Assembly (NCBI GenBank): GCA_947497485.1 | Contig: CANMHB010000002.1 | Coordinates: forward strand, 62,001-126,000 | DNA length: 64,000 nucleotides | From: Flavobacteriales bacterium | GTDB taxonomy: Bacteria; Bacteroidota; Bacteroidia; Flavobacteriales_D; Crocinitomicaceae | Direction of reading: 5' to 3' | Shown: piece after piece, positions 17,328 to 27,135 of the stretch | Layout: each line of letters starts with the position of its first letter | Position numbering within the stretch: the first letter of the stretch is position 1 | The notes under the pieces: generated by a model | Told to the model about the DNA's origin: nothing | Seen by the model: only the letters and a program-made list of their open reading frames with translations | The model's database searches: none | Program-made: the position numbers and the translations under genes

Positions 17328-20135
17328 CTAATGCGCCTCCAACCAATTCTTTGCTAATTTCAATTCAACCTCCATTGGAACTGCAAGTTGAATTGCATTT
17401 TCCATTGCTTCTTTAACCAAAACTTGCATAAGCATTTCCTCCGAAACATGCACATCAAAAACCAATTCATCGTGTACTTGCAAAATCATTTTGGATTTGA
17501 TCTTTTCCTTTTGCATGGCTTTGTGAACAGCCACCATTGCCATTTTAATGATGTCAGCAGCAGAACCTTGAATCGGAGCATTAATCGCATTTCGCTCCGC
17601 ATAACCACGAACAACAGCATTAGCAGAATTGATGTCGGGCAAATAGCGTCTTCGTTTCATAATTGTTTCGACATAGCCTGATTCACGCGCTTGACCAATC
17701 GTTTTTTCCATGTAGGATTTAATAGTTGGATATTGCTCAAAATAACTATCTATGATGGATTTTGCTTCTGTTCTTGAAATGTTCAGGTTTTGTGCCAAAC
17801 CAAAGGCAGATTGACCGTAAATAATCCCAAAATTTACAGCTTTCGCAGCACCTCGCTGTTCTCGTGTAACTTTATCAATTGTTGTATGGAAAACCTTTGC
17901 TGCTGTTGCCGCGTGAATATCCTGTCCTTCACGGAAAGCATTTATCATATTTTTGTCGCCACTTAAGGCTGCAATGATGCGCAATTCGATTTGGGAATAG
18001 TCGACAGCCATCAATTTGTATTCGCTGCTTCTTGAAACAAAGGCCTTTCGAACTTCTCGTCCTTTTTCAGACTTTATCGGAATATTTTGAAGGTTTGGAT
18101 TATTTGAACTCAATCGACCTGTTGCAGTAACCGTTTGCATAAAATTCGTATGGATTCGTCCGTCCGTTTTATCACACATGGTCGGCAATGTATCGACATA
18201 GGTACTTTTCAATTTTCGCAACTGACGGTATTCCAAAATCAAAGGAATGATCGGGTGATCGTGTTCGTGTTTTTGCAAAATATCCTCAGAAGTAGCATAC
18301 TGTCCTGTTTTGGTCTTTTTCGCCTTACTTGAAATCTTTAATACTTCAAACAAAATGTCACCTAGTTGCTTTGGTGAATCGATATTGAAGTCCATTCCGG
18401 CTTTTTCTTTGATGTCCTTTTCAAGGTTAATCAAGGTCTTTTCCAGGTCTTTTGAATAATCCTCCAGAGCTTTCACGTCAATGGCAATTCCCTCGTGCTC
18501 CATGTCTTTCAAGACTTCAACCAATGGCATTTCCATTTTATAGAACAAGTCAAAAAGATGCGGTTTGTTGATTTCGTCGTCGAACAATTGTTTTAATTGG
18601 AAAGTAATATCAGCATCTTCGCAGGCATAATCTGAAATTTCTTCAGGTTTTAAATCACCCATATTTCCTTGTCCTTTTCCTTTTTTTCCAATCAATGTTT
18701 CAATTGAAATGGGTTGATACCCCAAGTAATAGGTTGCTAGAAAACCCATGCTTTGCTTCGCTTCCGGATTAATCAGGTAATGGGCAATCATCGTATCAAA
18801 TGTCGGTGCCGAAACATGAATGTCGTAACGTTGCAAAACTTTTAAATCATACTTTATGTTATGTGCGATTTTCTCAATGGATGGGTCTTCGAAAAATGGA
18901 AGAAATTCCTGAACGATTTTTTTTGCTGCCTCAAATTCTTTTGGAACGGCTACGTAAAATGCTTCCCTCGCTTTGTATGAAAAAGAAAAACCAACTAAAT
19001 CGGCATACATTGCATCAATATCTGTTGTTTCTGTATCAAAACAAACTTGCGATTGTTTCAAAAGCAACTCAAGCAACTCTTTTCGCTCTTCCGGAGTTGT
19101 AATTAGATGGTAGCTTGGGCGCTCGGTAACAATTGTTTTGTAATTTACGGTTTCAATCGGTTCTTGGTGTTCAACCATGCTTTGCATTCCAAATAAATCC
19201 AACTGACCTGTTTCTTGACTTGCGGCTGGCGCTGAAACAACAATTTCTTCACCGATGACTCTTTTCGCTAAATTTCGGAATTCCAATTCTGTGAAAATTT
19301 CTTTGACTTTTTCAGAATCGACATCGCACATTACTAATTTATCTTCATCGAATTCAACTTCGAGATCTGTAATTATCGTAGCAAGCATTTTTGAAACAAG
19401 TCCTTGCTCCTTGAAATTGATGACATTTTCTTGTTGTTTCCCCTTCAATTCATGGGAATGTTCAAACAAGTTTTCCATCGAACCATATTTTGCAATTAAC
19501 GTTTTGGCCGTCTTTTCGCCTATACCTGGAATTCCTGGAATATTGTCGGACGCATCTCCCCATAAACCTAAAATATCAATGACTTGCTCCGGACGCTCCA
19601 CTTCAAACTTCTCACAAACTTCTTTTACTCCAAGGATTTCCGGTGGATTTCCGCCTCTTCCTGGTTTAAAAATGAATGATTTTTCAGAAACCAACTGCCC
19701 ATAATCCTTATCCGGCGTCATCATGTAAGTGATGTATCCTTTTGATTCAGCCATTTTTGCAAGTGTTCCGATAACATCATCCGCTTCATAACCGGGAACT
19801 TCCATGATTGGAATGTTGAATGCTTCCACAATCTGTTTAATAGGATGAATCATGGAGCGAATGTCTTCCGGCATTTCTTCACGATGCGCTTTGTAAGCTT
19901 CAAATCCATCAATGCGATGTGTGGAACCTCCGGGAGGATCGAAAACTACCGCTAAATGTGATGGCTTTTCATTTTTTATGACATCTATCAACACGTTGGT
20001 GAAACCAAACGCTGCTGAGGTATTTTGTCCTTTTGAATTGACACGTGGGTTTTTAGCAAAGGCAAAGTAAGCACGATAAATCAATGCATAAGCATCAAGT
20101 AAAAAGAGTTTTTTTGGGACGTTAGCTGAAAGCAT
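17328..20135 (-). CDS. polA: DNA polymerase I
   Basis: This repair and Okazaki-fragment polymerase has 935 residues in three domains. The 5'-nuclease domain (about 1-290) has FLLDAYALIYRAYF and GYEADDVIGTLA. The 3'-5' exonuclease domain (about 345-530) keeps its catalytic DxE in FDTETTDID, so proofreading should be active. The polymerase domain has AVDYSQIELRIIAALSGD, AKAVNFGIIYGQSAFGLA and LQVHDELVFDVH. Length and motifs are normal. It follows the LEA-2 lipoprotein gene by four bases and is probably the last gene of an M20 peptidase-lipoprotein-polA unit. Confidence 0.97.
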   Translation of the reverse strand: MLSANVPKKLFLLDAYALIYRAYFAFAKNPRVNSKGQNTSAAFGFTNVLIDVIKNEKPSHLAVVFDPPGGSTHRIDGFEAYKAHREEMPEDIRSMIHPIKQIVEAFNIPIMEVPGYEADDVIGTLAKMAESKGYITYMMTPDKDYGQLVSEKSFIFKPGRGGNPPEILGVKEVCEKFEVERPEQVIDILGLWGDASDNIPGIPGIGEKTAKTLIAKYGSMENLFEHSHELKGKQQENVINFKEQGLVSKMLATIITDLEVEFDEDKLVMCDVDSEKVKEIFTELEFRNLAKRVIGEEIVVSAPAASQETGQLDLFGMQSMVEHQEPIETVNYKTIVTERPSYHLITTPEERKELLELLLKQSQVCFDTETTDIDAMYADLVGFSFSYKAREAFYVAVPKEFEAAKKIVQEFLPFFEDPSIEKIAHNIKYDLKVLQRYDIHVSAPTFDTMIAHYLINPEAKQSMGFLATYYLGYQPISIETLIGKKGKGQGNMGDLKPEEISDYACEDADITFQLKQLFDDEINKPHLFDLFYKMEMPLVEVLKDMEHEGIAIDVKALEDYSKDLEKTLINLEKDIKEKAGMDFNIDSPKQLGDILFEVLKISSKAKKTKTGQYATSEDILQKHEHDHPIIPLILEYRQLRKLKSTYVDTLPTMCDKTDGRIHTNFMQTVTATGRLSSNNPNLQNIPIKSEKGREVRKAFVSRSSEYKLMAVDYSQIELRIIAALSGDKNMINAFREGQDIHAATAAKVFHTTIDKVTREQRGAAKAVNFGIIYGQSAFGLAQNLNISRTEAKSIIDSYFEQYPTIKSYMEKTIGQARESGYVETIMKRRRYLPDINSANAVVRGYAERNAINAPIQGSAADIIKMAMVAVHKAMQKEKIKSKMILQVHDELVFDVHVSEEMLMQVLVKEAMENAIQLAVPMEVELKLAKNWLEAH

Positions 20136-20139
20136 TGAA

Positions 20140-20604
20140 TTAGTTTCGTTTGAATGGGTTTAAATCTTTTGGTGATATACTTCTGGAAAAATCCATTGGA
20201 ATCTTTTTGGTTAAGAAAAAAATACCACCTCGGACATCGCCTTTGAGATTGAGTTTAACCGAATCTTTTAAGCTAAATGCCATCATTTTCATTAAAATTC
20301 CTTTTTCCAAATCAACATGCATTGGCGCTGCGATAAGTGTTTCTTTTCTTCCTTTCATCTTTATTTTTTCGTCCAGATGAAGCTTTCCAAGCTTTCCATC
20401 TGAAGTGCTGATTTCTAATGAAGAAGGTTTAACTTTCAAGGCATACCAATTCGGGTTGTAGATTTTCGCTTTAATGGTAAACGCTACTTTTGACGCGTCC
20501 ATTTTTCCCATTTCAACACCTTCATAACTTTTAAAGGTTGGTTGCTGAAATCCACAAGCACTGCTTAATCCAAGGACTAGAATGAATAAAATATTTTTTT
20601 TCAT
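20140..20604 (-). CDS. LEA type-2 (WHy-like) domain lipoprotein
   Basis: The 154-residue protein begins with a lipoprotein signal (lipobox GLSSAC near residue 17). The mature part reads as one LEA-14/WHy-type beta-sandwich: ASKVAFTIKAKIYNPNWYALKV contains the characteristic 'NPN' strand turn, followed by KPSSLEI and a C-terminal VKLNLKGDVRGG. Such proteins are attached to a membrane, and their role in bacteria is poorly known. The gene is packed between an M20 dipeptidase (one-base gap) and polA (four-base gap). Confidence 0.75.
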   Translation of the reverse strand: MKKNILFILVLGLSSACGFQQPTFKSYEGVEMGKMDASKVAFTIKAKIYNPNWYALKVKPSSLEISTSDGKLGKLHLDEKIKMKGRKETLIAAPMHVDLEKGILMKMMAFSLKDSVKLNLKGDVRGGIFFLTKKIPMDFSRSISPKDLNPFKRN

Positions 20605-20605
20605 T

Positions 20606-21994
20606 TTAAGCGTTTAGTTCTGTAAAATAATGGTAGAAATATGGGATCGTTTCAATACCCTTGTAGTAATTAAAAAGTCCATAATGTTCATTTGGTGAAT
20701 GAATCGCGTCGCTGTTCAGACCAAAACCCATCAAAATAGTCTTTAATCCAAGTTCTTTTTCAAACATGGCAACAATTGGAATACTTCCTCCACTACGAAC
20801 CGGAATTGGTTTTTTACCAAAAGCTTTCTCGTAAGCCAAACTTGCCGCTTTGTAACCAATGGAATCAATTGGAGTGACAGCCGCTTCGCCACCATGATGA
20901 GGTTTGACAACAACTTTCACGCTATTTGGGGCAATTGCTTCAAAATGCGTTTTGAATAATTGTGTAATTTCTTCTGGATCTTGATCAGGAACCAAACGCA
21001 TAGATATCTTTGCAAATGCTTTTGACGCAATAACTGTTTTAGCACCTTCACCGGTGTATCCTCCCCAGATTCCATTTACATCCAACGTTGGTCGAATAGA
21101 TCCTCGTTCAGGTGTAGAATACCCAGCCTCTCCCATTACATCATTAAGATCTAATGCGTTGCAATATTCTTCATGTGAAAAAGGTGCTTTTGCCATTTCG
21201 GCTCGCTCTTCTTCAGATAATTCAACCACTTTGTCATAAAAACCAGGGATGGTAATTTTACCGTTTTCATCGTGCAGAGAAGCAATCATTTGAGCAAGAA
21301 CGTTGATTGGATTAGCAACACATCCGCCATACAATCCAGAATGCAAATCGCGGTTTGGACCAGTAACTTCGACTTCCACGTAACTTAATCCCCTTAATCC
21401 AGTTGTTACTGAAGGTGTATCATTGGCTAACATTCCCGTATCAGAAACAAGAATGATGTCCGCTTTTAATTTTTCTTTATTATTTTTAACGAAAATGGCT
21501 AGATTTTCACTTCCAACTTCTTCTTCACCTTCAATCATAAATTTAACGTTGCAAGGAAGTTCGTTGTGTGCGAGCATTGCTTCAACGGCCTTGACATGCA
21601 TGAACATTTGGCCTTTGTCGTCACACGATCCTCTCGCAAAAATGGCGCCTTCGGGATGTATTTCTGTTATTTTGATTACTGGTTCGAATGGCGGTGACGT
21701 CCATAATTCAAGGGGATCTGCTGGTTGAACATCGTAATGCCCATAAACAAGAACAGTTGGTAACGTTGAATCAATAATCTTTTCTCCGTATACAATGGGA
21801 TTTCCGGCAGTTTGACAGATTTCAACTTTTTCTACTCCAATTTCAGATAAATTATCTGCTAATTTTTCAGCGCATTTCAGCACATCATTTTTATAGACAG
21901 GGTCAGCTGAAATTGAGGGTATTTTTAAGATTCCAAAAAGTTCTTGAACAAATCGTTCCTTGTTTTCATGAATATATTTTTGAGTATTTTCCAT
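20606..21994 (-). CDS. M20-family dipeptidase
   Basis: This is a cytoplasmic zinc metallopeptidase that cleaves dipeptides or small peptides. The 462-residue protein has the metal-binding motifs VYGHYDVQP (His/Asp near 85), SCDDKGQ (Asp near 123), the catalytic glutamate in EGEEEVGS (near 160), and a C-terminal His in NSDAIHSPNE near 433. The dimerisation domain inserted in the middle is present. The length fits the CNDP/PepV-like dipeptidase branch. It is the first gene of the unit leading to polA. No promoter match was recognised in the 129-base divergent gap upstream. Confidence 0.9.
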   Translation of the reverse strand: MENTQKYIHENKERFVQELFGILKIPSISADPVYKNDVLKCAEKLADNLSEIGVEKVEICQTAGNPIVYGEKIIDSTLPTVLVYGHYDVQPADPLELWTSPPFEPVIKITEIHPEGAIFARGSCDDKGQMFMHVKAVEAMLAHNELPCNVKFMIEGEEEVGSENLAIFVKNNKEKLKADIILVSDTGMLANDTPSVTTGLRGLSYVEVEVTGPNRDLHSGLYGGCVANPINVLAQMIASLHDENGKITIPGFYDKVVELSEEERAEMAKAPFSHEEYCNALDLNDVMGEAGYSTPERGSIRPTLDVNGIWGGYTGEGAKTVIASKAFAKISMRLVPDQDPEEITQLFKTHFEAIAPNSVKVVVKPHHGGEAAVTPIDSIGYKAASLAYEKAFGKKPIPVRSGGSIPIVAMFEKELGLKTILMGFGLNSDAIHSPNEHYGLFNYYKGIETIPYFYHYFTELNA

Positions 21995-22123
21995 TTTAAA
22001 ATCAATTTATGTCCAAAATTGCAAAAAACGATTGGTATAACAATTATTACTTGATATTTTTGATATGCAACTTTTCTAATTGATTTTTAGTCACTAATTT
22101 TACATATTCTAAATACGTCTCTT

Positions 22124-24376
22124 TTGAAAAAGCTTGCATTTTTATTTCTTTCTATTTTGGGAATGGTCGGAACACTTGTTTTTGGTCAAATTACGATTAA
22201 CCCACCACTAACTCCTCTTCAATATGTTCAAAATATTGTTGGTCCAGGAATAGCTGTTTCAAATGTCACATTCACAGGAAATTCAAGTCAGATTGGCGCA
22301 TTCAGTGGCACCTCAAATATTGGCTACAATAGCGGTGTCGTTTTATCCTCTGGTGCAGTAAGTGAATTAGTGGGCCCAGCAAGTAGTTCAAGTGCAGGAA
22401 CGATAAACGTCAGCGGGCTTTCAGATCCAGATTTATTAAATATTGCTAGCACTACTGCACAATCTTTGGGGATTGGTAATATTAGCTCAACCTCGGATTT
22501 AGTAGCCTTGGAATTTGACTTTGTCGCAGAATCAAATTTGGTAAGTTTCAACTTTGTGTTTGCCTCCGATGAATATCTGACATATGTGAATACCGCATTC
22601 AATGATATTTTTGGTTTTTTTGTTGCAGGGCCTGGAATTACTGGGCCGTATGCAGCTCCAACTGCTTTTCCGAACGGATCTCAGAATTTAGCCGTGGTGC
22701 CTGGAACAAGCACGCCTATTACAATTAGTACAATTCATCCGAATTTAAATTCCCAGTATTTTGTAAATAATGCAGGAGGTACCACGCATACTATGAATGG
22801 TTTGACGATTCCTATTCCAATTACGTTCAATGTAATATGCGGTGAAACATACCATTTTAAATTTGCTGTAGCAGATTGCCAAGATAACTTTCTGAGTACG
22901 GCCGTTTTCTTACAAGACGACTCATTTACATCTCCGCCAGTTGATTTGAGTTTATTGACTGCTAATGGAACGGACACGATACCTGAAGCTTGTATTGGAG
23001 CTGAAGTATTATTCATCAGAAGTGAGTGCCAATCTTCTGATAGTCTCGAGGTTAATTTTACTGTATCAGGGACTGCGATTGATAGTGTAGATTATGAATT
23101 AGCAGCAAGTCCAATAATTATGCTCCCAGGACAAGATTCGGCAGCAATTAGCATTGTTCCAATAATTGATAACATTGCAGAAGGTACAGAATCAATCACT
23201 GTTTCCATTTCATTTTTGAATTCTGTTGGAGATACCGTGGTTATTTCCGGAACTGTTTACTTAACTGATATAGAGCCTGTTACAATAGATGAATCGGATT
23301 TGCAATTCCAATGTTTTAATGATTCCATCGAATTGACGGCAATTGCATCTGGAGGATCAGGATCTTTCACCTATGATTGGGCTTCAAGTGCTTCCGATTC
23401 AATACATGATTATGTTTCGATTAATGAAAATGGGACCTTCGATTACATTGTCAATGTAACAGATGCCTGTTTAGGGACTTTTACAGATACCGCGACTGTA
23501 ATAATGAATCAAACCATAGCTATTGACACGATGTATTCTTTCCCGTCAAGTTGTGAACCGACAGGAGCTGTATCAGGTATTGTTGTTGGAACTACAGGTG
23601 TTGCAAATTACAACTGGACAGGACCAGGACCAAATAATTCTAATTTTATCAATGCATCTGTTTGGGAAGATTTATCATCAGGGTGGTATTATTTTAGTGT
23701 TACTGACCTAGTATGTAGCGCAAATGATAGTGTGTTTGTAGATATTCTTAATCCTCCAGTTGCAGCATTTACTGTAGATCCATTATTTGGATGTGATCCG
23801 CTAACCGTTACTTTGACTAACGAAAGTGAAAATGCCGATACGTATATTTGGAATTTTGGAGATGGTCAAACTTCTACTCTCACTAATTTAGCGCCCTTTA
23901 CTCATTTGTATTCCAATTCGACAATATCACCAATTAACTATGTTATTCAATTAATTGTTAAACAAGGTCAAAACTGTGCTGATACAATAACACAATCAAT
24001 CGTTAGTAATATTTGTGGTTGCACGGATCCGGAGGCTACGAATTACAATCCACTAGCGACAGTTGACGATGGATCTTGTATTCTGCCTAATCCTGAAATT
24101 GAGGCGCCGAATATTTTCACTCCAAATAGCGATGGTGCGAACGATGTTTTCTTTTTGAGCTCAAAAAATTTAAAATCTCTTCGTTTAATTATAGTGAATA
24201 GATGGGGCAATACTGTTTTCGATGAAACTAGTACTGATTTGATTACAAAAAATCCTACTTGGGATGGTTTAAAGGCCGAGGAAGGTGTATATTTTTACCG
24301 GTATGAAGGTACAGGATTTACAGGTAATGAATTAACTGGACATGGTTTTATTCATTTAGTTAGAACGGAAAATTAA
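22124..24376 (+). CDS. T9SS-exported choice-of-anchor L protein with PKD domain
   Basis: The 750-residue surface protein starts with a TTG codon (LKKLAFLFLS) and a signal peptide ending near FGQ. Residues 35-270 form a 'choice-of-anchor L' domain (NIGYNSGVVLSSG, NLVSFNFVFASDEYLTYVN, AVFLQDD). A Calx-beta-like segment follows (near 285-385), then a PKD domain (TYIWNFGDGQTST near 585), a Cys-containing CTDPEATNYNPLA element, and a type B C-terminal sorting domain (IFTPNSDGANDVF, NRWGNTVFDE, GVYFYRYEG) used by the type IX secretion and gliding apparatus. Probably an adhesin or cell-surface structural protein; no enzyme motif is seen. Confidence 0.85.
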   Translation: MKKLAFLFLSILGMVGTLVFGQITINPPLTPLQYVQNIVGPGIAVSNVTFTGNSSQIGAFSGTSNIGYNSGVVLSSGAVSELVGPASSSSAGTINVSGLSDPDLLNIASTTAQSLGIGNISSTSDLVALEFDFVAESNLVSFNFVFASDEYLTYVNTAFNDIFGFFVAGPGITGPYAAPTAFPNGSQNLAVVPGTSTPITISTIHPNLNSQYFVNNAGGTTHTMNGLTIPIPITFNVICGETYHFKFAVADCQDNFLSTAVFLQDDSFTSPPVDLSLLTANGTDTIPEACIGAEVLFIRSECQSSDSLEVNFTVSGTAIDSVDYELAASPIIMLPGQDSAAISIVPIIDNIAEGTESITVSISFLNSVGDTVVISGTVYLTDIEPVTIDESDLQFQCFNDSIELTAIASGGSGSFTYDWASSASDSIHDYVSINENGTFDYIVNVTDACLGTFTDTATVIMNQTIAIDTMYSFPSSCEPTGAVSGIVVGTTGVANYNWTGPGPNNSNFINASVWEDLSSGWYYFSVTDLVCSANDSVFVDILNPPVAAFTVDPLFGCDPLTVTLTNESENADTYIWNFGDGQTSTLTNLAPFTHLYSNSTISPINYVIQLIVKQGQNCADTITQSIVSNICGCTDPEATNYNPLATVDDGSCILPNPEIEAPNIFTPNSDGANDVFFLSSKNLKSLRLIIVNRWGNTVFDETSTDLITKNPTWDGLKAEEGVYFYRYEGTGFTGNELTGHGFIHLVRTEN

Positions 24377-24404
24377 TTTCGTTGAAATCATTTAACTTTA
24401 TAAA

Positions 24405-26102
24405 ATGATTTCCCATTTTCGAGCCCTTATTTTTCTAGTTGTACTGTCACTATTTTCATGTAGGGAAAATTTAGAGGAAAAAAATGCTCAAGGAGGGAAA
24501 AAATATGGTGGAACATTTACTTTTTTCTCACCTGAAAACACTACTATTTTTATACCTTATTATTCCCCATCAGTCTATAATCAGCGTGTTTTATCGCAAA
24601 TATTTGAACCCCTTTTTCAAATTGATGACAAAGGAAGAATAAAAAGCAATCTAGCTAAAAAGTTTGATCTAAATCGCGATGGTAAAATAATTTCAATTAC
24701 ACTTAGGTCAAATGTTTTTTTTCAGGATGATGATTGTTTTTCTGACGATCGCAGAATGACGGCTGAAGATGTTAAATTTTCATTGGAATTTGCATGTTCT
24801 GGGAATAAATGGAACTCATTAGCTGGACTGCTTCGAGATAAAATAGTTGGAGGAAAAGAACATTACCTGGCAACCAAAAATAAAACTTATAGAAATGGGA
24901 TTTCTGGAATAAAAATTATCAATGACACAATAATTCAATTAAATCTCACAGATAATTTTACAAATTTTCAGAAATTATTAGCCCATCCAAGCTTAGGTAT
25001 TTTATCTAAAAAAGCATTTGAATATTATCAGCATAACTTGGTTAACCATCCAGTAGGAACAGGACCATTTCGTTTAAAAGCAAAAAGAAAAGATGGATTT
25101 GTTTTAAGTCGTAATCCAGAATATTGGAAAAAAGACAATTTTGGCAATCAGTTACCTTTTTTAAGTGAAATTCATGTCTGTAATCTTAACGGAATCAATC
25201 AAGAGTATTCCTCTTTCTCAAAAAAAGAAGCTGACATAATCTTCGAACTCCCGGTTGGGCAGCTAGATTTTGCTTTTGGATCCTTACGTGATGCCCAAAA
25301 TGGTAAAAATCTTTTGCATCGGGTTGTTCTCAAAAAAGGATCTAAGATAAATTATCTATCTTTTGACTGTACAAGTCCTCCATTTAATAATGCTCTGGTT
25401 CGCAAAGCAATTGGGATGGCTATCGATCGAAAAAGAATATGCCTTGATGCAATGAATGGTGAAGGAAATTATGAAATTAATGGATTCGTTCCGAGAAGTT
25501 CCTATTATAACCCAAATATCGGTCAATTGTTAGAATTCAATCCGATTATGGCAAAAGAACTATTAACCAAAGCTGGATATAATGAACTAAAACCATTTCC
25601 AAAATTAACCATATTTGTAAATGCCCAGCGAGGTGGGGTTGCTGACAAATGGTCAAAAGACTTGGTTTATCAACTTAAAAAAAACCTTGGGATTTCACTA
25701 CAAATTAAATATTGTTCTCTTAACGAAAAACATCAGGCTATATTAAATCGCAGGGCAAAAATATGGAAGTCTGCCTGGATACCCGATTATCCTGATGCTG
25801 AAGCTTATTTCAGAGTTTTTTACGGTAGCACATCCAAAATTGCAAACGAAGAATCAAATTATAATAACTACAACAACTTTAAATTTGATTCCATATATGG
25901 TTTGGCTGAGCGAACTAAAAATCACAAAAAAAGAATGATTTTACATAATTTATTGGATCAAATTCTCATACAGGAAAGCGCTGTTGTTCCAATCTTTAGT
26001 GAAGATTTATTCGTCATCGTTAATATCCGTGTTCGTGACTTCAATATCAGCAATTCCGGAATAATCGATTTTTCAAGAATATTTATCAAAGAGGTTACTT
26101 AA
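24405..26102 (+). CDS. Family 5 extracellular solute-binding lipoprotein (peptide/nickel type), orphan
   Basis: The 565-residue lipoprotein has its lipobox at LSLFSC (near residue 19). The body matches the SBP_bac_5 fold: LSQIFEPLFQID, a DVKFSLEFAC region, VGTGPFRLKAKRKDGFVLSRNPEYW near 220, and VRKAIGMAIDRKRIC near 340. Homologues deliver oligopeptides or similar ligands to ABC permeases, but no permease or ATPase gene lies nearby. It is 28 bases after the choice-of-anchor L gene and may be cotranscribed with it; its 3' end overlaps the convergent dioxygenase gene by eight bases. Confidence 0.85.
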   Translation: MISHFRALIFLVVLSLFSCRENLEEKNAQGGKKYGGTFTFFSPENTTIFIPYYSPSVYNQRVLSQIFEPLFQIDDKGRIKSNLAKKFDLNRDGKIISITLRSNVFFQDDDCFSDDRRMTAEDVKFSLEFACSGNKWNSLAGLLRDKIVGGKEHYLATKNKTYRNGISGIKIINDTIIQLNLTDNFTNFQKLLAHPSLGILSKKAFEYYQHNLVNHPVGTGPFRLKAKRKDGFVLSRNPEYWKKDNFGNQLPFLSEIHVCNLNGINQEYSSFSKKEADIIFELPVGQLDFAFGSLRDAQNGKNLLHRVVLKKGSKINYLSFDCTSPPFNNALVRKAIGMAIDRKRICLDAMNGEGNYEINGFVPRSSYYNPNIGQLLEFNPIMAKELLTKAGYNELKPFPKLTIFVNAQRGGVADKWSKDLVYQLKKNLGISLQIKYCSLNEKHQAILNRRAKIWKSAWIPDYPDAEAYFRVFYGSTSKIANEESNYNNYNNFKFDSIYGLAERTKNHKKRMILHNLLDQILIQESAVVPIFSEDLFVIVNIRVRDFNISNSGIIDFSRIFIKEVT

Positions 26103-27054
26103 ACCCTTTAAATGTATCTTCAACCCATCCTCTGCCCCAATTTTCAATTTCCTCATTTGACCACAATTGTGGGTAGAAAATCCTTTTCTGGAATCTAGGA
26201 GGTAAGTACTTTTGCCAATTCGTTCCACCAGTAGCCGCAATGTCACTATTTTCTCTCGCTAAATAGCGAACTGCTGATTTATAATGGGCTAGAGGCCAAT
26301 TCACATTGACATTGGTGTCGTTGGTCCTCAATACATCTCTAACTTTCTGATCTTGTTGATCCTCCGGACTTAATTTCAAATAAACCTGCCAAAGATTTTT
26401 CTCACGACATTTTTCTCCGAGTGAGATAAACGATTCTTTGTACTTGTCTTCAAATTGCGTCAAGGTTAACGTCTTTTTACCAGTTTCAATTTCAGTTGCA
26501 CCATCTTTCCAATAAATCTGTTCAAACATTGATCTAATTGTTGCTGAAGGGTCTATGTTATTTCGATGATCTTTGGCAACCAAATTAATAAAGTCGGTGC
26601 TATAAATCTCTATTTCTCGATATTGTGCTGATTGAAATCCACTTGCAGGAAGTAACGACATTCTGAATTTAAGAAATTGTTCGCGTTCCATTCCTTCAAT
26701 CATAATTTCAAAACTTTTAATTAAGGCTTCGAAATAGCGATTAATCCTTGTGACTCTCGATATAAAAAACGATTTATCAATATTTTCTTTTTCACCTAAT
26801 TGTTCAAACTCTCGCAATGATAATTTGAAGTATAATTCTGTAATTTGGTGATACATAATGAAGACAACCTCATCTGGAAATTTTGTCTTAGGTTTTTGTA
26901 AACTTAACAAGGTGTCAAGTTCAATATAATCCCAATAGGTAGTTACATCTGCATAAAGTAAGCCATCTAAATATGAAAGTAAATCTTGACCTAAAGCACT
27001 GTATTTTTGTTGTAATAATTCTAGTTTTTTTGCAATTTCAGGAGTGATTTCCAT
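26095..27054 (-). CDS. kynA: Tryptophan 2,3-dioxygenase family protein
   Basis: This haem enzyme opens the indole ring of L-tryptophan to N-formylkynurenine, the first step of tryptophan breakdown or of eukaryote-like NAD synthesis. The 319-residue protein shows the family landmarks: FIMYHQITELYFKL (distal His near 68), RMSLLPASGFQSAQYREIE (near 130-148), the haem-ligand His probably in NWPLAHYKSAVRYLAR (near 255) and ATGGTNW followed by RIFYPQLW. The flavobacterial form is divergent from the proteobacterial one, and kynurenine-pathway partners are not adjacent, so the substrate is inferred from family only. Confidence 0.85.
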   Translation of the reverse strand: MEITPEIAKKLELLQQKYSALGQDLLSYLDGLLYADVTTYWDYIELDTLLSLQKPKTKFPDEVVFIMYHQITELYFKLSLREFEQLGEKENIDKSFFISRVTRINRYFEALIKSFEIMIEGMEREQFLKFRMSLLPASGFQSAQYREIEIYSTDFINLVAKDHRNNIDPSATIRSMFEQIYWKDGATEIETGKKTLTLTQFEDKYKESFISLGEKCREKNLWQVYLKLSPEDQQDQKVRDVLRTNDTNVNVNWPLAHYKSAVRYLARENSDIAATGGTNWQKYLPPRFQKRIFYPQLWSNEEIENWGRGWVEDTFKGFK

Positions 27055-27106
27055 AACAACGATTGATTTTATAAATCGAAGTTAATTAAAATTCAAAGAA
27101 GAACTT

Positions 27107-27114
27107 TAGCTTTG
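27107..27114 (+). promoter_or_regulatory. Possible -7 element for the bestrophin gene
   Basis: TAGCTTTG matches TAnnTTTG and ends 21 bases before the ATG at 27136 in the divergent gap with the dioxygenase gene. A TTG at the right upstream distance is not evident. Confidence 0.45.
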
Positions 27115-27135
27115 TTCTAATTTAGAATCAATAAA

